Positions 24,924 to 33,593 of a DNA stretch of 63,332 nt are shown piece by piece. A program made the position numbers and the translations under genes. The notes below the pieces were generated by a model that worked only from the letters and a program-made list of their open reading frames with translations, ran no database searches and had not been told where the DNA came from. The first letter of the stretch is position 1. Each line of letters opens with the position of its first letter. Origin of the DNA: JBBDRW01 sp040905265. Lineage in GTDB: Bacteria; Bacteroidota; Rhodothermia; Balneolales; Balneolaceae. Location: assembly GCA_040905265.1 (NCBI GenBank), contig JBBDRW010000005.1:1-63332 (forward strand), read 5' to 3'.

Positions 24924-26048
24924 ATGTCTATTCACAAGGAGCAGATTAAGTCAGCACTTATTCACGTCATACACCCGGATCAGGGTAAGGATCTGATCAG
25001 CCTGAACATGATTCAGGATATCATTGTCCAGGATAAATACATCACATTTACCCTTGAGCTTCCGGAAAAAAATGAGAAGCTGGCACACGAGTTGAAACAG
25101 AAGTGCACTGACGCAATTAAAACCTATGTCGACAAAGAGGCGATTCTCGATATTACGGTAGGCATTAATATCTCAAGGTCAAAAAGCAGCCCCTCTGAGG
25201 GACAACCGCAGGCTGAGCAGGAACCTGAACCGATACTACAGGGTGTAAAGAATGTAATTGCAGTTGCCTCCGGCAAAGGGGGAGTAGGCAAATCCACTGT
25301 AGCGGCCAATCTTGCCGTTTCACTGGCCAGAACGGGAGCCCGTGTCGGTTTACTCGATACCGATATCTACGGCCCGAGTATACCTACACTTTTCAATGTT
25401 ACGGAGCGGCCCAACATTACAACTCAAAAGAAACTTGTACCGATTGAGAAATACGGCGTACACCTTGTCTCTATGGGATTCCTGGTCGACACCGACCAGG
25501 CGATGATCTGGCGCGGGCCAATGGTAACCAGTGCCGTAAAGCAGTTTATGCAGGAGGTAGAGTGGGGTGAGCTGGATTACATGATCCTTGATCTTCCGCC
25601 AGGAACTGGAGATATCCAGCTAACCATCGTTCAAACAGTACCTCTGGATGGAGCGGTAATTGTCTCAACTCCACAGAATGTGGCACTGGATGATGTTCGA
25701 AAGGGGGTGGCGATGTTTGGCAAGGTTCATGTTCCCGTACTCGGAATTATCGAAAATATGTCCTGGTTCACTCCACCGGATATGCCCGAGAAAAAGTATT
25801 ATATCTTTGGAAAGCATGGAGCCCGAAAACTTGCCGGTAAACTGGACGTCCCGTTCCTGGGAGAAATCCCGATCGTCGAATCGATCAGGCAGACCAGCGA
25901 TGATGGGAAACCGATTGTTGTTTCAGATCCGGAATCGAGGGCGGCAGAGTCTTTTATTGAGATCTCGAACCGGATTGAGCAGGCGCTGATCACCCGCAAA
26001 CTTGAAAAAGAGAAGTCAGAGAGAGTCAAGATCCGGTTCCGTCCATAG
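24924..26048 (+). CDS. mrp: Mrp/NBP35-family iron-sulfur carrier ATPase (ApbC-like)
   Basis: 374 residues. An N-terminal MIP18/DUF59-like domain (about 1-85) precedes the P-loop ATPase. The deviant Walker A ASGKGGVGKST is at about 115-125, and later come DYMILDLPPGTGD and VIVSTPQNVALDD. The usual CxxC scaffold motif near IENMS is missing: the sequence here is MSWFTPPDMPEKKYYIFG, with no cysteines. Members help deliver Fe-S clusters to apo-proteins. The cysteine-free form recurs in Bacteroidota-type Mrp proteins, to my knowledge, so this is not likely a defect. It converges with tyrA with a 27-bp gap. Confidence 0.92.
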   Translation: MSIHKEQIKSALIHVIHPDQGKDLISLNMIQDIIVQDKYITFTLELPEKNEKLAHELKQKCTDAIKTYVDKEAILDITVGINISRSKSSPSEGQPQAEQEPEPILQGVKNVIAVASGKGGVGKSTVAANLAVSLARTGARVGLLDTDIYGPSIPTLFNVTERPNITTQKKLVPIEKYGVHLVSMGFLVDTDQAMIWRGPMVTSAVKQFMQEVEWGELDYMILDLPPGTGDIQLTIVQTVPLDGAVIVSTPQNVALDDVRKGVAMFGKVHVPVLGIIENMSWFTPPDMPEKKYYIFGKHGARKLAGKLDVPFLGEIPIVESIRQTSDDGKPIVVSDPESRAAESFIEISNRIEQALITRKLEKEKSERVKIRFRP

Positions 26049-26075
26049 AACCGCCACCTTTTTCGGAAACCGGGA

Positions 26076-27206
26076 TCAGGAGAAACGGTCTGCCAGGCGA
26101 TTGATCAGGTACCCGCTCTCATCAAGCGCCTGGGTAGCGAAGCTTCCGAAGAAATCAGTAACCGCTTCAAATTCCCGGATAAAACCAGCCTTGTCATCCT
26201 TTTTGACAAGTTCTGCCAGCCTTTCGTGATGTTCAAAGAAACGTATAAGCAGATCCCTTCGGTCTTTATTTGAGAATACGATGTCTGCATAAAGCTCGGC
26301 ATCCTGTGCAAATATCCGGCCCGTCATCATCAACTCCGCACGGTAAATTGGACTGGAGTAGTCAAGCATCTCTCCCGGCTTCAGGTCATGCTCCTTCATG
26401 AATGATCCGTGAAGAAGTGCAATAAAATGGCGAAGCCCCTGAACGAGGTGCATCACTTCATCATGTTTTTCGGGATCTGCCTCAATAACCCGCATTCCCC
26501 AGAGTTCACACTGTTCCAGAAACCAGGCGGATTTGTCCCTCTCCCTTCCGGGACAGACAACCATCAACTGCTTGGAGAGGTTATCGACATCCGGGCCGTG
26601 CATCGGATGGAGCCCCAGAACCGGGCCGCTATGCTCCTCCAGCATTGCCTCAAGAGGTTCCGATTTATTGCTGGTAAAATCTGCAAGAATGGTATCCGGT
26701 TTCAATTTGGGTGCCAGGCGGCTGATCACACTTTTGGTCACATTAATCGGAACTGTCACAATCGCTATATCAACCGATGGAACAACTGCCTCCAGTTCAA
26801 ACCAGTTACCTTTATCGATACTGGAAACAACATGTCCGGTTTTCTCGGATATCCGGCGATAGAGACGCCCCATTCCTCCCTCACCACCGATAAACAGAAT
26901 GTGTTTCGGTTCAGCTGTCGCCATTGGAAATGTTTTGTCCGATTGGCTGGCACGTGATGAAGACATAATCATACGGAGAAAATCTTCCGCCCACTCCGGA
27001 TCAAGGCCCCTCTCTATTGCTTTGGATCGAAATGAGTCTGTTTTTTCCTGTTCACGCTGTGCAATAAAGATAGGCAGTCGATTCTCAATTTTACGCTTGA
27101 CTACATCTCCGACAACCTCGTTTCGTTCCCGAAGCAGATCCAGGATTTTTTCATCGATCTGATCTATCTGTTGACGCTGATCCTTTAATTTGTCTTTCCC
27201 CGTCAT
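26076..27206 (-). CDS. tyrA: Bifunctional chorismate mutase / prephenate dehydrogenase (T-protein)
   Basis: 376 residues with an N-terminal AroQ-type chorismate mutase (about 6-90: RQQIDQIDEKILDLLRERNEV, later IFIAQREQEKTDSFRSKA). This is fused to a prephenate dehydrogenase whose Rossmann motif is ILFIGGEGGMGRLYRR (about 109-124). The histidine-rich LGLHPMHGPDV and LVQGLRHFIALLHG segments belong to the dehydrogenase. It makes 4-hydroxyphenylpyruvate for tyrosine. The fusion order matches the enteric T-protein. The upstream leader contains several hairpins, which may be regulatory. Confidence 0.92.
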   Translation of the reverse strand: MTGKDKLKDQRQQIDQIDEKILDLLRERNEVVGDVVKRKIENRLPIFIAQREQEKTDSFRSKAIERGLDPEWAEDFLRMIMSSSRASQSDKTFPMATAEPKHILFIGGEGGMGRLYRRISEKTGHVVSSIDKGNWFELEAVVPSVDIAIVTVPINVTKSVISRLAPKLKPDTILADFTSNKSEPLEAMLEEHSGPVLGLHPMHGPDVDNLSKQLMVVCPGRERDKSAWFLEQCELWGMRVIEADPEKHDEVMHLVQGLRHFIALLHGSFMKEHDLKPGEMLDYSSPIYRAELMMTGRIFAQDAELYADIVFSNKDRRDLLIRFFEHHERLAELVKKDDKAGFIREFEAVTDFFGSFATQALDESGYLINRLADRFS

Positions 27207-27226
27207 GTCGGTTGCTTTGAATTGCT

Positions 27227-27301
27227 GAGGGGTTACCCCTCTCCAATTTGATCACAAAAGCCGGAGGCTTCACAGTTCCGGATCGTTACTCCGAAATCCG
27301 G
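27227..27301 (-). promoter_or_regulatory. Candidate structured leader of tyrA
   Basis: Three inverted repeats occur in order on the minus strand upstream of the tyrA start. CCGGAT/ATCCGG is at 27278-27283 and 27296-27301. AAGCC/GGCTT is at 27258-27262 and 27266-27270, followed by a short T-run. GAGGGG/CCCCTC is at 27227-27232 and 27236-27241. The middle one looks like a weak intrinsic terminator and the last lies about 20 nt before the ATG. An attenuation-type leader is possible, but I found no convincing Tyr- or Phe-rich leader peptide. Confidence 0.3.
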
Positions 27302-27462
27302 TCGTTATGTGTGCTCCGCGTCAAAGGTATCTCAATTCTTGTAAAGATGTATAATGATATCCTGCTGGAAAATGAAGATTGTAAAAAAAATATTTCCACG
27401 AGCTTGCCTGAATCATCTTTTTTTAATATCTATTTGCCAAGGTAATACTTTAGACTTCGTTA

Positions 27463-28008
27463 ATGAATTATGCGCCTCTCGTAAAAGCTATTCAAGAGGG
27501 AGACCAGGAGACGGCAAACCGGCTTGTGTCGGAAGCAACCCCGATTCTGATCCGGATGCTGGAGGTACGCATGGACGCAAACCGGCAGGATGCAGAAGAT
27601 GCTGTTCAAAAGATGTTTCTCTATGTAATCGAAGCCATAAAGAATGGAAAAATCAGAAATCCTTCCGGCCTCCTCTCTTATATGGTACTCAGTTGCAGAC
27701 ACAACTACCTGAAGCAATTGGAATCACAAAAAACGGACTCCCTTGAAGATCAGGTACATGAACCCGGTGGCTCTCCGGAACAACTTTCAAATCTGATCAA
27801 CAAGGATCTGCAAAAAATACATGTTGACTGCATCCAGAATCTGAAACCTCGCTATCGGGAGTTCTACATCTATTGGCTCAATCACAGGGATGCGGCAGCG
27901 GCGGATATCGCTGAACATTTCGGCATTTCACTGAATAATGCCTGGACACGGAAACACAGAGTACTTAAACAGATTCAGAATTGCATGAAGTCAAAAATGG
28001 AAAAATAA
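27463..28008 (+). CDS. ECF-like RNA polymerase sigma factor
   Basis: 181 residues. Sigma region 2 is seen in AEDAVQKMFLYVIEAIKNGKI (about 45-65) and RNPSGLLSYMVLSCRHNYLK (about 66-85). Region 4 is a helix-turn-helix near the C-terminus, AAAADIAEHFGISLNNAWTRKHRVLKQI (about 146-173). It lacks region 3, as ECF factors do. No standard anti-sigma (zinc-binding or FecR-type) follows. Instead a small acidic protein is encoded about 300 bp downstream on the same strand. The target promoters are unknown. Confidence 0.8.
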   Translation: MNYAPLVKAIQEGDQETANRLVSEATPILIRMLEVRMDANRQDAEDAVQKMFLYVIEAIKNGKIRNPSGLLSYMVLSCRHNYLKQLESQKTDSLEDQVHEPGGSPEQLSNLINKDLQKIHVDCIQNLKPRYREFYIYWLNHRDAAAADIAEHFGISLNNAWTRKHRVLKQIQNCMKSKMEK

Positions 28009-28143
28009 ATGGTATGTTCAACCAAAATTACAGATAATACCACCAGAAAGATCTCTGGCTCTGAATCATGTCACCTTTATGAGGCAAGTCGGAAAGAGGT
28101 GGTTAAGCCAGGCATTTTATCGGAACAAAAAGAACAGCATTAG
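28009..28143 (+). CDS. Doubtful 44-residue ORF directly after the sigma factor
   Basis: An ATG follows the sigma-factor stop with no gap, and the frame stays open for 45 codons to TAG at 28143. The product (MVCSTKITDNTTRKISGSES...) has no recognisable fold, no TM helix and no signal. The tight junction would allow reinitiation, but composition gives no support, so this may be chance. Confidence 0.2.
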   Translation: MVCSTKITDNTTRKISGSESCHLYEASRKEVVKPGILSEQKEQH

Positions 28144-28304
28144 GTTTCAAGGCGAAACATCCTCAGTACGATCTCTCCGGACTGCTTTCCGGAGAATCCG
28201 TAATCAACCCGTTGATACATACAGCAAGCACGTTCCAGACTGAACCGAATACTTCTTGCAACACTATCCACAGGGAGAGGAACAGCCACATAAACGGAAT
28301 AACC

Positions 28305-28499
28305 ATGAAGAAAAACGAACTTCTTCAACAGTTGGACAAGTATCAAAAGGGGATACTTTCGGAAGAGGAGATTGACCGGCTGTGGGTAGAAATTCTTGAA
28401 AATCCAGATTATCTCGATTGGCTTGAAATAGACGTAAATGCACGGGATCACTACGAAAAGCTGAAAATGGATAAGGATAGAAAATCCGGAGATTCCTGA
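28305..28499 (+). CDS. Small acidic protein encoded next to the sigma factor
   Basis: 64 residues from the ATG at 28305. The sequence LLQQLDKYQKGILSEEEIDRLW, then ENPDYLDWLEIDVNAR, forms two predicted amphipathic helices. It resembles the start of Bacteroidota anti-sigma or TPR proteins (a short helix pair with a SEEExxxLW motif), but the transmembrane part expected after it is absent. It may be a soluble regulator of the adjacent sigma factor or the surviving N-terminus of a longer anti-sigma. I chose this start because longer in-frame starts from 28212 add an unstructured, non-acidic tail. Confidence 0.6.
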   Translation: MKKNELLQQLDKYQKGILSEEEIDRLWVEILENPDYLDWLEIDVNARDHYEKLKMDKDRKSGDS

Positions 28500-28693
28500 T
28501 ACCGGATATACATTTTACAGAAAGTTGCCTATTATTCAGCTTCTGGAGTGTGCCGGTATCTACACGATTCCCGGCGGCTCTGCGGCCATGCCGGTAAGCA
28601 GAAGCTCCTGTACTTGCCAGCTTTCCGGTGATTCCTTCATCGGAGTATCCGGGATATCGCCGCTGAACCTCAATTTACCGGAACAACCTACTT

Positions 28694-29710
28694 GTGCAGA
28701 ATCCCCTTTTAGACCCGGAAGATAGAGAAGAAACCTTTGAGAATAATGTCCGCCCATCCTCACTGGAGGAGTTTATCGGACAGAAAAAGGTGATCCGGAA
28801 TCTCGGTGTGTTTATCAAGGCGGCCAGAAAACGGGGAGAAGCGCTTGATCATGTGTTACTTTCCGGGCCACCCGGCCTCGGCAAGACGACCCTTGCACAC
28901 ATCATCGGGAGGGAGATGGGAGTCACCGTCAAGCCTACAACTGGGCCGGTCCTTGAAAAACCGGGAGATCTTGCGGGAATGCTTACCAACCTCGAAGATG
29001 GAGATGTCCTCTTTATTGATGAAATCCACCGTCTCAATCCGATTGTAGAGGAGTATCTCTACTCTGCAATGGAGGATTACAAACTCGACATTGTAATTGA
29101 TTCGGGGCCGAATGCACGCAGCGTTCAGATCGATCTCGCATCTTTTACCCTGGTCGGTGCAACAACCCGAAAAGGGCTGCTGACCGCACCTCTTCGCGCA
29201 CGATTCGGTATCGATATGCGGCTGGATTACTACGATATTGAACTGTTGCAAAGAATTGCACTACGTACAGCACATATCATGCGATTCGGTATCAGTGAAG
29301 AGGGGGCGCATGAGATCGCCCGGCGGAGCCGGGGTACCCCCCGGATTGTCAACAAACTGCTCCGCCGAACCCGGGATTTTGCACAGGTTGAAGAGTTGAC
29401 TTCCATTGACAAAGAGATCGCTGACAAGGCACTGAATGCACTCGATGTCGACCAAAACGGTCTTGATGAGATGGACGTCCGTATTTTGAAAGCAATTATT
29501 GAGACCTATCAGGGAGGGCCGGTCGGCCTCGGAACTCTGGCTGTTGCTGTCGGAGAGGACAAGGGAACCATCGAAGAAGTTTACGAACCGTATCTCATCA
29601 AAGAGGGCTTTATGCAGCGGACACCGAAAGGACGAATTTCCACCGCAAAAGGGTACCGGTATCTGGGAGTATCCCCTTCAAACGATGACGAGCAATCCCT
29701 TTTCGGATAA
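28694..29710 (+). CDS. ruvB: Holliday junction branch-migration ATPase RuvB
   Basis: 338 residues beginning at a GTG. Conserved RuvB blocks: RPSSLEEFIGQKKV (about 20-33), Walker A LLSGPPGLGKTTLAH (about 55-69), Walker B LFIDEIHRLNP, the TLVGATTRKGLLTAPLRARFG segment, and a winged-helix C-terminus (LGTLAVAVGEDKGTIEEVYEPYLIKEGF). It drives branch migration with RuvA during recombination repair. RuvA and RuvC are not in this window. The GTG start is supported because no other start lies near the conserved N-terminus. Confidence 0.96.
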   Translation: MQNPLLDPEDREETFENNVRPSSLEEFIGQKKVIRNLGVFIKAARKRGEALDHVLLSGPPGLGKTTLAHIIGREMGVTVKPTTGPVLEKPGDLAGMLTNLEDGDVLFIDEIHRLNPIVEEYLYSAMEDYKLDIVIDSGPNARSVQIDLASFTLVGATTRKGLLTAPLRARFGIDMRLDYYDIELLQRIALRTAHIMRFGISEEGAHEIARRSRGTPRIVNKLLRRTRDFAQVEELTSIDKEIADKALNALDVDQNGLDEMDVRILKAIIETYQGGPVGLGTLAVAVGEDKGTIEEVYEPYLIKEGFMQRTPKGRISTAKGYRYLGVSPSNDDEQSLFG

Positions 29711-29853
29711 CATGCCGGCCTTCACGACCACGGTTCCAGATCCTGTTCTGTTAACGATGCTCTCGTAGGAAGGGGTTTTAAATGAACCATAGAAAGAGTG
29801 ATTGATTTTTTGTAGTTTGCCGAGTCGCTAAAATTTGCATTTAACCCAAGAAT

Positions 29854-31002
29854 ATGAAGCACCTTTTTACGTCAGAATCCGTTTCAGAAGGCCATCCGGA
29901 TAAGGTATCCGACCAAATATCAGACGCAATTCTCGATGAACTCCTGAAACAGGATCCGGATGCGCGGTCTGCTGTAGAAACACTCGTAACGACCGGACTC
30001 GCGATTGTATCCGGAGAAGTATCAGCAGACGCATATGTCGATGTACAGGAAGTTGTCCGGGATGTGATCCGATCAATCGGTTATACCAAAGCGAGTTACC
30101 GGTTTGACGCCGACTCCTGCGGAGTTCTCTCGACCATACACCAACAGAGCGAAGATATTGCAATGGGAGTGGATTCGAATGGGGAGAAACAACAGGGAGC
30201 CGGAGATCAGGGGATGATGTTCGGATATGCAACGGATGAAACTCCGGAGTATATGCCGATGACCCTTCAGTTCTCTCACGATCTGTTGCGCAAGCTGGCG
30301 TACATCCGCAAGGAGACGGCATTGATGTCGTACCTTGCCCCCGACAGCAAAAGCCAGGTTACAGTAGAATATGACCAGGACCGGCGCCCCAAAAGGGTGG
30401 ATACAATTGTCGTATCTACTCAACACGACAAGGATGTAGAACAGGAACAGATTCACGCCGATATCAAAAAACATCTCATCGGCAGTGTGATCCCTGAAGA
30501 ACTGATCGATTCAGATACCATTCTTCATGTAAATCCGACCGGCAGGTTCGTCATCGGAGGGCCTCACGGCGATACCGGCCTGACCGGAAGAAAGATTATC
30601 GTAGACACCTACGGCGGGCGAGGGGGGCACGGCGGCGGCGCTTTCTCAGGAAAAGACCCATCCAAGGTGGACCGGAGTGCTGCATATGCAACCCGCCACA
30701 TCGCCAAGAATGTTGTGGCAGCCGGCCTGGCCAAAGAGTGTCTGGTCCAGCTGGCGTATGCGATCGGCATATCTGAACCGGTCTCAATCAATGTAAACTG
30801 CTACGGAACCGGTAAGGTTTCAGATACGGAATTGGCGAAAGCGATCTCCTCTACGTTTGACCTTACTCCCTCCGGCATTATTGAGAGGCTGGATCTTAAG
30901 CGGCCGATCTATCGAAGCACTGCCGCTTACGGGCATTTCGGGCGGGATGAGTTCTCCTGGGAGAAACTCGATTATGTGGATAAAATCCAGAATGCCGTTT
31001 AG
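29854..31002 (+). CDS. metK: S-adenosylmethionine synthetase
   Basis: 382 residues, normal length. Diagnostic blocks: ESVSEGHPDKVSDQISDAIL at the N-terminus, the hexapeptide-like GAGDQGMMFGYA (about 109-120), and the glycine-rich GGRGGHGGGAFSGKDPSKVDRS. The enzyme makes SAM from ATP and methionine. It ends immediately before a hairpin-rich convergent region. I looked for a SAM riboswitch in the 143 bp upstream and could not recognise one. Confidence 0.97.
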   Translation: MKHLFTSESVSEGHPDKVSDQISDAILDELLKQDPDARSAVETLVTTGLAIVSGEVSADAYVDVQEVVRDVIRSIGYTKASYRFDADSCGVLSTIHQQSEDIAMGVDSNGEKQQGAGDQGMMFGYATDETPEYMPMTLQFSHDLLRKLAYIRKETALMSYLAPDSKSQVTVEYDQDRRPKRVDTIVVSTQHDKDVEQEQIHADIKKHLIGSVIPEELIDSDTILHVNPTGRFVIGGPHGDTGLTGRKIIVDTYGGRGGHGGGAFSGKDPSKVDRSAAYATRHIAKNVVAAGLAKECLVQLAYAIGISEPVSINVNCYGTGKVSDTELAKAISSTFDLTPSGIIERLDLKRPIYRSTAAYGHFGRDEFSWEKLDYVDKIQNAV

Positions 31003-31042
31003 GAAGCTTTGAAAAACCAGGCTTTTTGCAAAGCCTCTGTTT
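31003..31042 (+). terminator. Family 2 hairpin directly after metK
   Basis: It begins one base past the metK stop codon. GGAAGCTTTGAAAAACC is followed by an arm reading CTTTTTGCAAAGCCTC, which pairs as a stem with small mismatches. The T-rich second arm fits an intrinsic terminator. The same core occurs at 38.8, 40.0, 59.0 and 60.4 kb, so it is also a dispersed repeat. Confidence 0.6.
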
Positions 31043-31086
31043 CCCTGCAAAACGCACACACTCTTTTCAGAGTGACGTAATTCAGT

Positions 31087-31145
31087 ACAATCGTACAGGC
31101 CGGCTTTCCGACTACATCTGTCAAAAAGCGGCCTGTCCTGATTGT
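31087..31145. repeat. Hairpin in the metK/universal-stress convergent gap
   Basis: ACAATC-GT-ACAGGCCG (31087-31102) pairs with CGGCCTGT-CCT-GATTGT (31129-31145), and CTTT/AAAG extends the stem inward. The GTACAATCGTAC core echoes the centre of the 119-bp palindrome at 37.8 kb, so this may be a decayed relative. It may also end transcription from both sides. Confidence 0.5.
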
Positions 31146-31176
31146 TGTTCAACGTACCCTCTATAACGTCACGATG

Positions 31177-32178
31177 CTATGTTGACGTTTTATCCTCCTG
31201 AAAATGCTTTTTGGCCGGCCGTATCGTAAGTACCGGTTTCTCGACATACTGTACCACTTTTTCAGCAGTAGAACCGAGAAATAACCGGGCCAATCCGCTA
31301 TAACCGTGTGTAGCCATTACGATCAGATCCGCCTCACTGGAGGAGAAGTGCTCGATTTCAAAATGGGCAGAAACCCCTTTCTCTACAACGGTATGCATTG
31401 GAATTACCTTCTCCCCGTTCCCGTTTTTCAGGATCAATTCATCTTCAAAGGGAGTATCGGTACGTTTTAATTCAACCGTTCCCGGTTCGAATTCGGAGAG
31501 AAACGACTCCAGCCTCCGGATAATCACTTCATAGATCGACAGGATCTCTCCCTTGTCAGGATCTCTTGGAATCGATTCGGAGATACTTCCGTAAAGCTCC
31601 AATACGTGATAGAGTATAATTCTGGCACCAAACGTTTTTGCAAGTTGAAGTGCAAAGGGAATAGCCGTATAGGAGAGTGTTGAGGAGTCTGTAGGCACCA
31701 GTATGTTCCGGATACTGTTTTCATCCATTCTCTCATCAGTAGAAAAAACAGGAACATGTGAGGTTCGGATCACCTTCTCAGTTGTAGATCCGCGCCACAA
31801 TCCTGTATTGTGGCCTCCCCTGGTTCCCATGATAATCAGATCATACGCTCCTTCGGCCGCATGTTCCGTAATGGTTTCAGATATGTTTCGGTCTATTTTT
31901 ACAAAGAATTTTCCCCGGTTCTCCTCCGCCAGATACGCTCCCATCGCCTTTTCCAGCCGTTTCTCGGACTCTTTAATTATTTCAGGGTAGAGATCCTTCT
32001 CCATGTCCAGCGGCAAACCGAGTTTCTTCGCACTTTCAGAGAGATACTTAACGGTCGGGATTACATGGATAAAATCGACGGCAGCACCAAAAGCAGATGC
32101 AATTTTCTCTGCTATCGGATAGACCTTTTCCGCTCCCTCAGAAAAATCAGTTGGAACCAGAATTTTTTGAATGTTCAT
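31177..32178 (-). CDS. Tandem universal stress protein (two UspA domains)
   Basis: 333 residues in two UspA-like halves. The first starts KILVPTDFSEGAEKVYPIA and contains LIIMGTRGGHNTGLWRGSTTEKVIR. The second starts NILVPTDSSTLSYTAIPFA and contains LIVMATHGYSGLARLFLGSTAEKVVQ. Both carry the G-2x-G-9x-G(S/T) ATP-binding pattern, so it is probably an ATP-binding type. USPs support survival under stress, but partner and trigger are not evident. The C-terminal codons (KTST) overlap the GTTGACGTTTT sequence resembling one arm of the 37.8 kb palindrome. Confidence 0.9.
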   Translation of the reverse strand: MNIQKILVPTDFSEGAEKVYPIAEKIASAFGAAVDFIHVIPTVKYLSESAKKLGLPLDMEKDLYPEIIKESEKRLEKAMGAYLAEENRGKFFVKIDRNISETITEHAAEGAYDLIIMGTRGGHNTGLWRGSTTEKVIRTSHVPVFSTDERMDENSIRNILVPTDSSTLSYTAIPFALQLAKTFGARIILYHVLELYGSISESIPRDPDKGEILSIYEVIIRRLESFLSEFEPGTVELKRTDTPFEDELILKNGNGEKVIPMHTVVEKGVSAHFEIEHFSSSEADLIVMATHGYSGLARLFLGSTAEKVVQYVEKPVLTIRPAKKHFQEDKTST

Positions 32179-32406
32179 ATCATCCTCTCAATTGTTTTTT
32201 TTGTCCAGTCCTTTCTGGCTCTTCACTGTTTCTGTCCTGTTCATTACCTGTTCCATAATCTTCCGGTTATACTGTGGATTCGGATTTCAAGTTCCTACAG
32301 GCAGTATGCACAGAATGAACCTCTCCTGTTGTAAGAGTGAGTCTGAATCGGATGTAGGGGAATCTATTACATGCGCGTAGCTGCGCAGCTGTTTTGTATA
32401 TGAACC

Positions 32407-33354
32407 TCAATAAACTTCCAGGAACATGCGGTTACCCGGTCGGATGTTCTTCTTCACATCCTCGCGCGTCCAGTTCAGCGGATTCTTCTCCTGCAGCTTC
32501 TCCTTGATTCTCATATAGCCAAAAAGCCCCATCTGGCCCAGAATCTGATAGATCCCGGTCTCCATCCCTTTTAAGCCGCAGACATAGATCAACGTATTCT
32601 CCTGCGAAAGAATTGGTTCCATCAATTCGTGTTTGTCAATCAGGCTGTACTGAACATAGGGTTTGCTGCCGTCCGTCCTGGGATCTTCACGGGATACTGA
32701 TGTGAGATAGTGAAAATTGGAGTGGGTCTCGGCGTACTTCTCAAACAGGCCTTTATAGAGAATATCTGTCCGATACGGACACCCGAAGGCTAACACAATA
32801 TCCCTCTTTGTTCCGGATCTCATCAGGTCGATCACCATCCCCCGAAACGGTGCAATTCCGGTACCGGTAGAGAGAAAGATGTAATTATAATCTTCCGGAT
32901 TCTCCGGAAGGAGGAAGCGCTTCCCGCTAGGCCCGGTCATCAGAATTTCATCTCCGCTCTTCCGGTCACAGAGATAATTGGAGCAAACACCCAGAAACAG
33001 GTGTTGACTCTCCCAATGTTCGTCAATCACTCTCTTTACTGTCGTCGCATATATTTTACCGTTCCCATCTTCCCCGCCTGTTGGAGAACAGGTCGAGTAG
33101 AGCCTTACCTTATGATCCCTGCCATTCTCATCCTTCCCGTCAGCCAGAATTCCCAGACTCTGGCCGGGGATAACCCGGTTTTCCAGTTCGGTACCGGAGA
33201 GGTCAAATTCAATATGCCGAACAAAGTTTGGGCTTGCCGAATCGGTTACAATTTCACTTTTTGTAATCGGTACACGAACCGGGTCATTCGGTTTGTACGT
33301 ATTGATGTCGACGTCGGGCGTAGTAACAAGTAGATCTTCTGTCTGTAGTGGCAT
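32407..33354 (-). CDS. Plant-type ferredoxin-NADP reductase
   Basis: 315 residues. The FAD-binding beta-barrel has HKVRLYSTCSP (about 100-110) in place of RLYSIAS. The NADP domain shows YIFLSTGTGIAPFRGMVIDL (about 177-196), LAFGCPYRTDILYKG and YVCGLKGMETGIYQIL, and the protein ends in an EVY tyrosine stack, typical of FNR. It moves electrons between NADPH and ferredoxin or flavodoxin in the cytoplasm. It also resembles BoxA-type reductases, but no Box genes are present. No ferredoxin is adjacent. It lies upstream of the USP gene, separated by 228 bp. Confidence 0.87.
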   Translation of the reverse strand: MPLQTEDLLVTTPDVDINTYKPNDPVRVPITKSEIVTDSASPNFVRHIEFDLSGTELENRVIPGQSLGILADGKDENGRDHKVRLYSTCSPTGGEDGNGKIYATTVKRVIDEHWESQHLFLGVCSNYLCDRKSGDEILMTGPSGKRFLLPENPEDYNYIFLSTGTGIAPFRGMVIDLMRSGTKRDIVLAFGCPYRTDILYKGLFEKYAETHSNFHYLTSVSREDPRTDGSKPYVQYSLIDKHELMEPILSQENTLIYVCGLKGMETGIYQILGQMGLFGYMRIKEKLQEKNPLNWTREDVKKNIRPGNRMFLEVY

Positions 33355-33593
33355 TTCTTTTTGTCTGTTTTACGTCCGGCCCGACATTCGCCAGTCTGCG
33401 AACGCGGTGCCTTCAACTTGGTATTGAGAGCCTGATCAACCCGACAGTACATATGTGTTTCCTGCGAGCCGGCAGGGAATGGAATATATTCTGATCCACA
33501 ATGGACCTCTGCAGCATGGCAACTATCGGCTAATGTAAGAAATTTCACCCTTTCTCAAACCTTTTTGAAGAAGAAACCGGTACGAGGCAACCC

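Noticed and set aside
28525..28725. 66-codon ORF between the small sigma partner and ruvB
   Set aside because: It runs into ruvB, lacks any recognisable pattern and has no ribosome site.
29711..29853. SAM riboswitch upstream of metK, and a Bacteroidota-type promoter near 29817
   Set aside because: No convincing riboswitch stems. The TTTG and TAAAATTTG strings are close to, but do not match, the -33/-7 consensus spacing.
32340..32400. AGCTGCGCAGCT palindrome between FNR and USP genes as a terminator
   Set aside because: It is a short palindrome without a T-run in the minus direction. Chance is likely at this length.
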